58,753 nt of DNA from an uncultured Actinomycetes bacterium (lineage in GTDB: Bacteria > Actinomycetota > Acidimicrobiia > Acidimicrobiales > SZUA-35), in contig CADEDH010000042.1 of the NCBI GenBank assembly GCA_902826025.1, forward strand, positions 1-58,753, read 5' to 3'. Both the position numbers and the translations under genes were made by a program. Shown here one piece after another: positions 42,001 to 49,023 of the stretch (the stretch's first letter is position 1; every line of letters starts with the position of its first letter). Below the pieces are notes generated by a model that did not search any database, was not told the DNA's origin, and worked only from the letters and a program-made list of their open reading frames with translations.

Positions 42001-42972
42001 ATCGGCGACGTGGTGGGCAGTGGCCTGCCCGCCGCCACCTCGATGAGCCAGCTCCGCTCGGCGGCGCGGCTGGCGGCGATGGCCCGCCCCGACCCGCCCG
42101 AAGTGCTCACCATGCTCGATGCTTTCGCCGCCCGGGCTCCTGCCGCCTACTGCGCCAGCGCGCTCTACGCCCGCCTTCAACCCGACGGATTGTTGCGCTG
42201 GAGCTCGGCCGGTCATCCACCGCCGTTGCTGGTGGTGGGGGCGGAGGCCCGCTTCCTGGACGGGGGGCGCCGCCCGCTGTTGGGCTTAGGAGGTCGGGAG
42301 CCGTTCGCGCCCGACGACGACATCGCTACCCGGTCGGCCGAGGTGGTGTTGCCCCCGGCGTCGACCCTGCTGCTCTACACCGACGGGATGGTGGAGCGGC
42401 GGGGCGAGATGCTCGACGAAGGCCTGCAACGGCTGGCCACCGAAGCCGTGGCCCAGCGTCACCTGGGTCTGGCCCGCCTGGCCGATTCACTCATCGCCGC
42501 CATCACCCCTGAAGACGGTTTGCGGGACGACGTGGCCGTCATCGCCCTGCGCACGGTTGGCTCCCGGCCCGAGCTGCTGGTGGATGCCTTCTACTCCGAC
42601 ACCGCCGAGCTGGCCCCGGCCCGGAGCCGGTTCCGCCGCTGGCTGGAGGACGACGGCACGCCGCCGGGTTGGGTCGATGATCTCGTGCTGGCGTTCGGCG
42701 AGGTCATCGCCAACGCCGTGGAGCACGGCAACGCCAACGACAACGGCAAGATCGTGGGGGTGGAAGCGGCCCGGATCCATAACCGGATCGAGGTGAGCGT
42801 GACCGACGCCGGCAACTGGACGGCCGATTCGAACGCCAGCCAGCGTCGGGGCCGGGGCCGGGGGTTCGCCATCGTCAACGCCATCGCCGGATCGGTCGAC
42901 GTGTCGCCCACCCAGATCGGCACCGTCGTGTCGTTCACGGTCGACATACCCGCCGTCGAGCCCGCGCCGTAG
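39076..42972 (+). CDS. Hybrid kinase-receiver-phosphatase-RsbW protein
   Basis: A 1298-residue soluble signalling protein. In order: PAS-like (about 20-160), GAF (165-335), a histidine kinase with His356 in VSHELRTP and N/G boxes to about 565, a receiver (632-750) with phospho-Asp680 in VVSDVMMPN, a second GAF (775-925), a PP2C/SpoIIE phosphatase (945-1150; GGDWYDV, GDVVGSG, DDVAVIAL) and an RsbW-like ATPase (1165-1290; NAVEHGNAND and GRGRGFAIVNAIAG). It could sense a signal, phosphorylate its own receiver, and control a STAS antagonist both by dephosphorylating and by phosphorylating it. The STAS gene is immediately upstream. The start is GTG after GGCGGGA. No transmembrane segment is seen. 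Confidence 0.93.
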   Translation: MTWPAVVEAGGEVGRDLDRVDWSATPLGPTDGWPDSLLNVLRVVVSSRFAMWMAWGPELTFFCNDAYRRDTLGTKYPWALGRPASEVWGEIWDDVGPRIASVLDTGVATWDESLRLFLERSGYREETYHTFSYSSLADESGATVGMLCVVAEETDRVIAERRLRALRDVAADLAESTTEVDVYQRLAITLDRDRADLPFTLTYLFDGDDPTAPGARLVASTGLTARQRAGLATDAADRGSGWPVPAPGGGPLPVAVERFPPALRRLLPELGEVVPGRAVVVPLRARPEVRPIGLLVAGLTPFRPLDEDILSFVGLLTDQVDAAVTTVRTLESARQRVEALAELDRVKSQFFANVSHELRTPLTLILGPLERLRGTVTTSLPALAPDVETMHGNALRLSKLVTDVLDFSRLQAGRLLPAREPVDLAVVTRDLAEMFRSAIEHAGLRYVVSCDDVGLVTLDASMWERIVLNLLSNALKFTFEGEICVRLTGDGSTVRLAVQDTGAGIPDHELPRLFERFHRVERSRARSSEGSGIGLALVAELVGLHAGQVEADSTLDVGSTFTVTLPVGAASSPAADAGPVPGRAASGITPAAFLAEAARWTGADGVGPDSPVAALAAAGAPEPAPAAGAEGTILVVDDNADMRAYLGRLLTPRFIVRTAVDGGDAFDQIQTRRPDLVVSDVMMPNVDGVELVRRIRDEPELADLPVILLTAAASTEAAAEGFDVGADDYLVKPFTAENLLLRVTARIAAGHDRRRRMALGDLRGALGSATTADQVLAATDTFLQGQLGVDISGLALVEDRKGAVRLWHRPGLRAGVGERYRSGTIATPAPAFAAIRTGEAVVVADREAMAERFPDIRADMAAAGIQAAAVLPLRTATGAVRGSVAAYWSASRLLTEHEVDLFTDAAGVVAEAVDRIAVNDQEHRFLVEFQERLLEIDHRSTESVVTVLYQPARNSLVGGDWYDVITLADGSVGITIGDVVGSGLPAATSMSQLRSAARLAAMARPDPPEVLTMLDAFAARAPAAYCASALYARLQPDGLLRWSSAGHPPPLLVVGAEARFLDGGRRPLLGLGGREPFAPDDDIATRSAEVVLPPASTLLLYTDGMVERRGEMLDEGLQRLATEAVAQRHLGLARLADSLIAAITPEDGLRDDVAVIALRTVGSRPELLVDAFYSDTAELAPARSRFRRWLEDDGTPPGWVDDLVLAFGEVIANAVEHGNANDNGKIVGVEAARIHNRIEVSVTDAGNWTADSNASQRRGRGRGFAIVNAIAGSVDVSPTQIGTVVSFTVDIPAVEPAP

Positions 42973-43042
42973 GCGCCCGGCGGGGATGGGGCCCCGGATC
43001 AGGGCGCCGTAGGCGCCCGGCGGGGATGGGGCCCCGAATCAG
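42964..43042. repeat. Tandem duplication of a 39-bp GC-rich unit at a convergent junction
   Basis: Two copies (42964-43002 and 43004-43042) start GCGCCGTAGGCGCC, end ATCAG, and differ at one base. The stop of the plus-strand kinase gene lies in copy 1, and the stop of the minus-strand gene lies in copy 2. Each copy contains self-complementary GGCGCC and GGGGCCCC, so it may act as a terminator. Confidence 0.75.
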
Positions 43043-43503
43043 ACAGAGATCTTGGCGTTGTCCCAGTTGAGGATGCGGTCGTCGGGGGTGAAGCGGACCA
43101 TGCCGGTGAGGGCGGCGGCGTAGTACTCGGCCGTCTCGGACCGCATCCGGCTCGACGAGCTGTACGGCGAGTACTTGCGGTCCATCTCCTGGCGGAACCG
43201 GCGACTGGTGTCGTCGTCGAGATCCACGGCCTCGGCCGTGCCGGTGAGGTGCACGGCCTTGAGGTCGGCCCAGTGGTCGCCCGACTCGACCAGGAACGAG
43301 CTCCGGGGGTTGTGGCGAATCCGTTCCAGCTTTCGGCCCCGGCTCTGGAGGTAGACCGTGTGGTCGAGGCAGGCGAACCACATGGGCAGGGCGATCGGGG
43401 TGCCGTCGCGCCGCAGGGTGGTGAAGATGCCGGTGTGGGCCTCGGCCACGAAGGCCCAGCACTCCTCTTGTGTCATCCTCGGCGACGGCTTGGCGGTTGA
43501 CAT
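43039..43503 (-). CDS. Pyridoxamine 5'-phosphate oxidase-family protein
   Basis: A 154-residue split-barrel flavin or F420-binding protein. The N-terminal strand pair ECWAFVAEAHTGIFTTLRRDGTP and IALPMWFACLDHTVYL, followed by KLERIRHNPRSSFLVESG and KAVHLTGTAEAVDLDD, is the PPOX pattern. In actinobacteria this group often uses F420. The start is the ATG at 43503, with GGAGG 9 bases upstream. It is divergent from a cupin gene with a 59-base gap, and the two may be co-regulated. The 3' end lies in a 39-bp tandem repeat. The substrate is unknown. Confidence 0.86.
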   Translation of the reverse strand: MSTAKPSPRMTQEECWAFVAEAHTGIFTTLRRDGTPIALPMWFACLDHTVYLQSRGRKLERIRHNPRSSFLVESGDHWADLKAVHLTGTAEAVDLDDDTSRRFRQEMDRKYSPYSSSSRMRSETAEYYAAALTGMVRFTPDDRILNWDNAKISV

Positions 43504-43562
43504 CGGCGACACCCTCCATCGGTTGGCTTCCACCCAGCATTGCAGGCCGCGTAGGGTGGCGC

Positions 43563-44192
43563 ATGGCTGAGACTGCGACGTGGGTCGAGGTGCGGGACGA
43601 GCCCCGGCACCGGCGGCGGTTCGAGACCGATCTGGTGCGGGTGTACGACGTGGAGATCCCGCCAGGTGACACCACGCTCTACCACCGCCACACCGAGGAC
43701 ACGTTCTACGTGGCCGTCAACGAGGCGACCGTGCGGGACCGGACCTGGGGTGAGGACGGGGAGCGGACGGGCACGGCCCCGGCCGGCTCCCTGCTCTGTC
43801 GGCCCCACCGCAGCCGGCCCCTGATCCACGAGGTCCACAACCTGGGCCCGGGGGCCATGCGCCTCATCGGGGCGGAGATCAAGGCCGATCCTCCGGTCAC
43901 GGCCGACTCGGCGCTCAAGGCTCCTGGCCACACCCTGCAGCTGGAGCGGGACCGGCTCCGGGCCTACGAGCTGTCCCTCGACCCGGGGGCGTCCACCGGT
44001 GAGATCCACTACGGCTTCGCCGGGCTCACCGTGTTCCTCACCATCGCCACCGTGTCGGTCCACACCGCCGAGGGCACGGTCACCACGATCCACGCCCCGG
44101 GCGACGTGCTGTGGCGGCCCGACCCGGTGCGCCTCACGATCACCAACGTGGGGGAGGAGCCGTTCCGGGCCGCTCTCGGCGAGTGGCGCTGA
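43563..44192 (+). CDS. Bicupin-type protein
   Basis: A 209-residue protein that looks like two consecutive cupin barrels. The first (about 20-105) has PPGDTTLYHRHTEDTFYVAVNE, with His ligands typical of a metal site, and a second motif ending RPLIHEVHNLG. The second barrel (about 125-205) keeps the strands (LSLDPGASTGEIHYGFAGLTVFL and GDVLWRPDPVRLTITNVG) but has fewer ligands and may be structural. Members bind or oxidise small molecules. The ATG (43563) begins the family-like sequence; a longer frame upstream overlaps the divergent gene. A perfect 17-bp hairpin follows. Confidence 0.78.
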   Translation: MAETATWVEVRDEPRHRRRFETDLVRVYDVEIPPGDTTLYHRHTEDTFYVAVNEATVRDRTWGEDGERTGTAPAGSLLCRPHRSRPLIHEVHNLGPGAMRLIGAEIKADPPVTADSALKAPGHTLQLERDRLRAYELSLDPGASTGEIHYGFAGLTVFLTIATVSVHTAEGTVTTIHAPGDVLWRPDPVRLTITNVGEEPFRAALGEWR

Positions 44193-44209
44193 CGCCTGCC
44201 GTCGAAATT

Positions 44210-44246
44210 AGGAGCCTGAGCCGCGCTCAGCGCGGCTCAGGCTCCT
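44210..44246. terminator. 17-bp perfect hairpin, bidirectional terminator
   Basis: AGGAGCCTGAGCCGCGC (44210-44226) pairs exactly with 44230-44246 over a TCA loop. It lies between convergent genes, 18 bases after the cupin stop and 8 bases from the SDR stop. Its sequence resembles the hairpin at 57152-57188. Confidence 0.8.
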
Positions 44247-44253
44247 CAGAATG

Positions 44254-45126
44254 TCAGGGCCGGCGGGGGGCGGGCACCGTCGGGGGGAGGCGCTGGGCGA
44301 TCTCGGCGTGGCGGCGGGCGATCGGCTCGTCCCAGACCTCGTCGGTGAACAGCCAGAACTGGTCGGTGAGCACGGCGTCGTGCACCAGGTCGGCCACCTC
44401 GGGGGCCGGCTTGCCGTTCTCGATCATGCGCTTCACCACGTCGATGAACCGACCGGTGCCGCTGTCGCGCCCACCTTCGCCGTCGGCGGGGGCTGAGCGC
44501 TCCGGGCGGCCGCCGGGGCGGTTGCGGTCGGAGCTGAGGATGTTGGTGGCCACGAACCCGGGGCACAGGCACGTCACCCCGATCCCGGCCGTGCCCGACC
44601 GCTTCAGCTCGTGGAACAGGGTCTCGCTCAGCGTCGCCACCCCATGTTTTGACACGTTGTAGGGGGCGCCCCAGGGCGACGAGGTGTGGCCGGCGATCGA
44701 GGCCGTGGTCACCACGTGGCCGTCGCCGTGGGTGAGCAGGTGAGGCACGAAGGTGCGGATCCCGTGGATCACGCCCCACAGGTTCACGCCCAGCGTCCAG
44801 CTCCAGTCGTCAACCGACAGCTGCCAGGACGGGCCGTTGGCCCCGCCCACCCCGGCGTTGAGGCACACCACGTTCACCGCTCCGAAGGCGTCGACGGCGG
44901 CCGCCAGCACGGCCTCGTGGTCTTCGGCCCGGGCCACGTCGCACCGCACCCCGATGGCTTCGGCCCCGGTGGCCCGGATGTCGGCCACCGCCGCGTCCCG
45001 GGGGCCGTCCTCGATGTCGGCCACCACCACCCTCATGCCGGCCCGGGCGAAGCGGTCGGCGAAGGCCCGCCCCATGCCCGAAGCTCCACCGGTCACCACC
45101 GCCGTGCGGCCCTCCAACGTCTCCAT
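44254..45126 (-). CDS. Short-chain dehydrogenase/reductase
   Basis: A 290-residue classical SDR. The NAD(P) loop is TGGASGMGRAF, the acidic VVADIED suggests NAD preference, the NAG motif is in CLNAGVG, and the catalytic set is Ser in TTASIAGHTS with YNVSK. A long insertion after GFVATNILSSDRNRPGG (an acidic and Gly-rich substrate loop) is typical of an actinobacterial SDR group acting on hydrophobic alcohols or steroid-like compounds. The start is the ATG at 45126; AGGA lies 9 bases upstream. It is divergent from the ATPase-phospholipase pair and not obviously linked to it. Confidence 0.92.
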   Translation of the reverse strand: METLEGRTAVVTGGASGMGRAFADRFARAGMRVVVADIEDGPRDAAVADIRATGAEAIGVRCDVARAEDHEAVLAAAVDAFGAVNVVCLNAGVGGANGPSWQLSVDDWSWTLGVNLWGVIHGIRTFVPHLLTHGDGHVVTTASIAGHTSSPWGAPYNVSKHGVATLSETLFHELKRSGTAGIGVTCLCPGFVATNILSSDRNRPGGRPERSAPADGEGGRDSGTGRFIDVVKRMIENGKPAPEVADLVHDAVLTDQFWLFTDEVWDEPIARRHAEIAQRLPPTVPAPRRP

Positions 45127-45332
45127 CGCCCGATCCTGGCCCCGGCGGGCGGGCCGGGGCAAAGCGAGGGCCTGGCGCTCACCGAGGGCGAGGTGCGTCG
45201 GTCGGCGACCCCGGTGGCGTCCAATTTCCGACACAGGCCCCCGGCGAGGCATCCAGAGAGGCACCGGCGTCTCCTGTTGTTTTAGATTCCGACCAGGGCG
45301 CGGGCGTCGAGGCGTTTGCGACTGGGGCAGCA

Positions 45333-46928
45333 ATGGGGCACGAAATGAGTTTGTTCTCCGACGACGAACCGTTGGGTCCTCCCGTCATGGGCGAGAACGC
45401 CGGGCGTTCGCAGCTCCTGCAGGTGTACGACACGAGCGTCCATATCCACGTGCAGGCCCGCCAGAATCCACCGGCGTTCATCATCGGGCGACGGGGGGCG
45501 GGCAAGACCGCCCTCCTGCTGTCGACCCGGCTCGACGAGGGAACGGTGGACGTGATGCTGAGCCGCCACAACACCTTCCAGAGGGTGCAGGTGCTCGTCG
45601 ACGCCATCGACCAGCAGCTGCCGCTCACCGAAGAGGGTGTGGCCGACATCTGGCGGACCGTCCTGTGGGCCCCGGTCGCCACCCGGCTGGCCGTCCTGCC
45701 CCGGGATCGGCGTGACCCCCGTGAGCAGTACGCCACCCTGTGGGCGGCCACGGCGTCGCTCCGCCCGGTCTACGAGCGGGCCGTGGAGGCGTACCGGCAG
45801 AACCCGGAAGACAGCATGCCGCCCGACGACGCCGTGCTCGTCGAGTGGCTGAAGCTCGTGCTCCAGCAGCTGTCGGATGGGCCCCGGATTCTCGGGACCG
45901 ACGAGCTGTCGACGGTCCTCCGGGTGGGCGAACTCCCGTTCTCGGCCCTCATCGGTTCAGCCGAGGCCGTGGTCGCCGCCCGCAAGGTGGACGTGGTGGT
46001 GATGATCGACTCGCTGGAGAACCTCGGTCCCCTCCTCGATCGGGTGAGCCCCTCTATCAGGGGCCTGTTCAACCTGATCGGGCGGCTGGCGTTGCCCGGC
46101 CGTCGCCGATCGTTCGCCGTCCGGTGCTGCTTTCCCAGCGAGATGTGGGCCGAGCTGGAGCGGCTGACGGCGGCTCCGCTCAAGGACCTGTCGTCGAAGC
46201 TCGTGCTCAAGTGGCGCTTCAAGGATCTGCGGTCGATCGCCAACTCCCGCCTGGAGGCGTTCATGGGACAGGCCCATCCCGACGTGGTCACCCAGGCCCG
46301 CTCGGCCGGGCGCACCGTGCTCGACGCCGTTCTGCCCGCCACCGTCACCAACATGTCGGGCCTGGAGGAGCCGGTGCTGCAGTACATGACCCGCCACACC
46401 CAGATGCTGCCCCGGCAGTTCATCTACATCCTCAACCAGGCCATCGCCCGGGCTCTGGCCGCCACGGGCCGGCCCTTCGTGTCCGAGGAGCAGGTCCGGG
46501 AGGCGGTGATGGAGTGCGAGGCCAACATCTGCCCCGAGATCTTCTCCGCCCACCGCTTCCGGTTCCCCGACGCCGAGCAGGTGACGCGGGAGCTGATCCC
46601 GAAGCTGCCCTTCCAGTTCGACGACGGTGATCTCCATGTCGCCTGCCGGGAGCTGGCCCTCGCCCCCCGCTACCACGAGATCCGGTCGATGCTGACCGAG
46701 ATCGGGGTCCTGGGCCAGCTGTTGAGCGTCGGGCCCATCTACCGGCACGCCGAGTTCGCCTACACCGTCGAAGGCCAGTTCCAGGTGTCGCCTGAGCGGC
46801 CGTACTGCATCCATCCCCTGTTCGTCCGCCAGTTCAAGTCCCGCGACCTCGCCACCGGCGGCCCACCCATGCCGGTATTACCGACCGAGGCATCGCTCGA
46901 CGACTGGCTCGGACGGTCGCCGCGATGA
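45333..46928 (+). CDS. P-loop ATPase of a putative lipase-coupled system
   Basis: A 531-residue ATPase. Walker A is GRRGAGKT (residues 52-59), and the Walker B-like strand KVDVVVMIDSLENL ends at Asp226. The region between carries long helices, and the C-terminal part (about 300-510) is helical with a winged-helix look (PRYHEIRSMLTEIGVL, then VEGQFQVSPERPYCIHPLFVRQF). It resembles KAP/STAND-like or P-loop ATPases that sense and oligomerise, though I cannot name a family. The stop overlaps the start of a membrane phospholipase gene by 4 bases (ATGA), so the two form one functional unit. A second ATG 12 bases on is an alternative start. TTTTAGATT about 45 bases upstream may be part of the promoter. 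Confidence 0.8.
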   Translation: MGHEMSLFSDDEPLGPPVMGENAGRSQLLQVYDTSVHIHVQARQNPPAFIIGRRGAGKTALLLSTRLDEGTVDVMLSRHNTFQRVQVLVDAIDQQLPLTEEGVADIWRTVLWAPVATRLAVLPRDRRDPREQYATLWAATASLRPVYERAVEAYRQNPEDSMPPDDAVLVEWLKLVLQQLSDGPRILGTDELSTVLRVGELPFSALIGSAEAVVAARKVDVVVMIDSLENLGPLLDRVSPSIRGLFNLIGRLALPGRRRSFAVRCCFPSEMWAELERLTAAPLKDLSSKLVLKWRFKDLRSIANSRLEAFMGQAHPDVVTQARSAGRTVLDAVLPATVTNMSGLEEPVLQYMTRHTQMLPRQFIYILNQAIARALAATGRPFVSEEQVREAVMECEANICPEIFSAHRFRFPDAEQVTRELIPKLPFQFDDGDLHVACRELALAPRYHEIRSMLTEIGVLGQLLSVGPIYRHAEFAYTVEGQFQVSPERPYCIHPLFVRQFKSRDLATGGPPMPVLPTEASLDDWLGRSPR

Positions 46929-48943
46929 CCATTGGGCAGCGGTATCTGTGCGGGCCGATGCCCATCGACGCCGATCCTGTTGGCGTCGCTCTGTCGGGCG
47001 GCGGCGTGCGGGCCGCCTGCCTGGGCCTCGGCTCTCTGCAGGTACTGGAGGAACAGGACGTGCTCGGCCGGGCCCGCCATGTGGCCGCCGTCTCGGGCGG
47101 TAGCTACATCGCCGCCGCCTTCATGGCCGCCCGGAGCATCGAGGGCGGAAGCGAGGCCCGCCGGCCGGTGGAGGAACGGCCGTGGAGCCGCTGCTCGCCC
47201 GAGGAGCTCCATCTGAAACGGAACCTCCACTACCTGGCCGACAACCTCAACGACCTCCTGCTGGGCGCAGCCGTCTACCTGCTCGGCCTGATCCTGAACC
47301 TCGTTCCCTTCGCCGCCGCCATGACCGCCGCCGGCGTCGGGCTGGGGTGGAGCTACCGCTCGTCGGGGTTCCTCGAGGTGACGGCGGACGGGGTGCAGCC
47401 CGGCCGGCCCGGCCTCCGGTTGGTGGCCATCGGGACGCTCATCCTGGCCGGTGCCGGCTACGAGTACGTCCGGTCCACGCCCGACAGGGGCCGGGCCAAC
47501 CGGTCGGCGTACATCGTCGTCTCGGCGTCGGCCCTCCTGCTCGTGCCGGATGCCGTGGCCGCGCTGGTGGCCAAGCGCCCGGCGGGGGTCGACTGGCAGC
47601 TCGGGATCGTGCAGTCGGCCCTGCTCCTGGGGCTGGCCCTGGTGCTGACCCGGGTGATGCTGGCCACCCAGTGGTCGGCCGCCGTCCGACGGTTCGACCG
47701 GGTGGTCCGGTCCGTCGCCCGGTTGATCCTGGCCGCGGCGGTGGTGGCGGCGGTCAGCCTCCCGTTCCTCTACTGCTGCGCCCTCGGCGCCGACCTGGCG
47801 TGGTGGCCGGCGACGGCCACGCTCGCCCTATCGGGCCTGGTCCTGGCATTCGCCGGCTTGTTCGTACACGCCAACAACACGTCGCTGCACTACTTGTACG
47901 CCACCCGCCTCGACCGGGCCTACGTGGTACGGGCCGGGTCCGACACCCGGACCGCCGTGCACCTGTCGGAGCTCACCCTCCACGACCTGCCTCCCGCCCC
48001 CGGGACGCCGGAGCTGGTGGTCTGCTCGGCCGTCAACCTCCGGGCCCGGGAGTCGGCGTTGGGGGAGAGCTGCGGGCCCTTCGTGTTCTGCCACTCGATG
48101 GTCGGCTCGTCGTTGCTGGCCGACGAGGACCATGACGGCTACGTGGCGTCCGACGAGCTGTTCGGCAAGGCCACGGCTCAGGCCCGCAAGTCGCTGGCCA
48201 CCCTCATCGCCGCCAGCGGCGGCGCCATCGCCCCCAACATGGGCCGGTACTCCAGCCTGGGGACCCGGCTGATCATGGTCATCCTCAACCTGCGCCTCGG
48301 CTACTGGATCCGCAACCCGGTGAATGGCCACGGGAGGAGGTCGAACGGCACGCTGGCTCGGGGGTGGCACGAGCCCGGCCCGCTCGGCTCGTTCCGGGAG
48401 GCGCTCGGCAACCTGTCGATCCACCACCACTACCTGTTCGTCAGCGACGGCGGGCATTGGGACAACTCCGGCGTGCTGGAGCTGCTCCGCCGTCGGTGCT
48501 CGACCATCTTCTTCTGCGATGCAGCGGGCGACGCCGGACGGCTCGGCAACCTGCTACGCCTCATCTCCCTCGCCCGCAGCGAGTTGGGAGTGGAGTTCGA
48601 CAGCACCGAGCGCCTTCTGAACGACACGGCGCCCGTGGTGCGGCTCAACTTCCGCTACCCCGACGACCCCGACGACGTGTACGGCCGGTCGCTGCTCGTC
48701 ATGCGGACGTTCATGTCACCCGAGATGCCGGCCGACCTGATCGCCCTGTCGAGGACCAGCTCCCGGTTTCCCCAGCACTCGACGCTCAACCAGTTCCTGT
48801 CGTCCCGCGACGTCGACGCCTACGTGTCACTCGGCCGGTGGCTGGCCCGGGAGGCGGTCCGGCGGGCCGACCTGCCGGCCCAGCAGCCGGCGGAGCTACG
48901 GTTGCCGCCGGTTCGGCGGGGCACCGTCCACCGGGCGGGGTGA
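46925..48943 (+). CDS. Membrane-embedded patatin/cPLA2-like phospholipase
   Basis: A 672-residue protein. The oxyanion loop is SGGGVRA (24-30) and the likely nucleophile is Ser57 in AAVSGGSY. The catalytic Asp is Asp508 in VSDGGHWDNSG, so a Ser-Asp dyad is complete. Between them lies a block of about six transmembrane helices (roughly 108-315), an insertion that splits the lipase fold. Other conserved stretches are FVFCHSMVGSSL and SGGAIAPNMGRYSSLGTRL. Patatin-type enzymes release fatty acids from phospholipids. The 4-base overlap with the upstream ATPase implies co-translation and suggests that the ATPase controls the lipase. No signal peptide is seen; the N-terminus should be cytoplasmic. 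Confidence 0.87.
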   Translation: MTIGQRYLCGPMPIDADPVGVALSGGGVRAACLGLGSLQVLEEQDVLGRARHVAAVSGGSYIAAAFMAARSIEGGSEARRPVEERPWSRCSPEELHLKRNLHYLADNLNDLLLGAAVYLLGLILNLVPFAAAMTAAGVGLGWSYRSSGFLEVTADGVQPGRPGLRLVAIGTLILAGAGYEYVRSTPDRGRANRSAYIVVSASALLLVPDAVAALVAKRPAGVDWQLGIVQSALLLGLALVLTRVMLATQWSAAVRRFDRVVRSVARLILAAAVVAAVSLPFLYCCALGADLAWWPATATLALSGLVLAFAGLFVHANNTSLHYLYATRLDRAYVVRAGSDTRTAVHLSELTLHDLPPAPGTPELVVCSAVNLRARESALGESCGPFVFCHSMVGSSLLADEDHDGYVASDELFGKATAQARKSLATLIAASGGAIAPNMGRYSSLGTRLIMVILNLRLGYWIRNPVNGHGRRSNGTLARGWHEPGPLGSFREALGNLSIHHHYLFVSDGGHWDNSGVLELLRRRCSTIFFCDAAGDAGRLGNLLRLISLARSELGVEFDSTERLLNDTAPVVRLNFRYPDDPDDVYGRSLLVMRTFMSPEMPADLIALSRTSSRFPQHSTLNQFLSSRDVDAYVSLGRWLAREAVRRADLPAQQPAELRLPPVRRGTVHRAG

Positions 48944-49023
48944 TTCGGACCGGTCGGCGCGGGCTGCCTACGCTGGGCTGACAGCACGCCCGGCCCCGGG
49001 CAACCGATGGAAGGGGAGGCACC

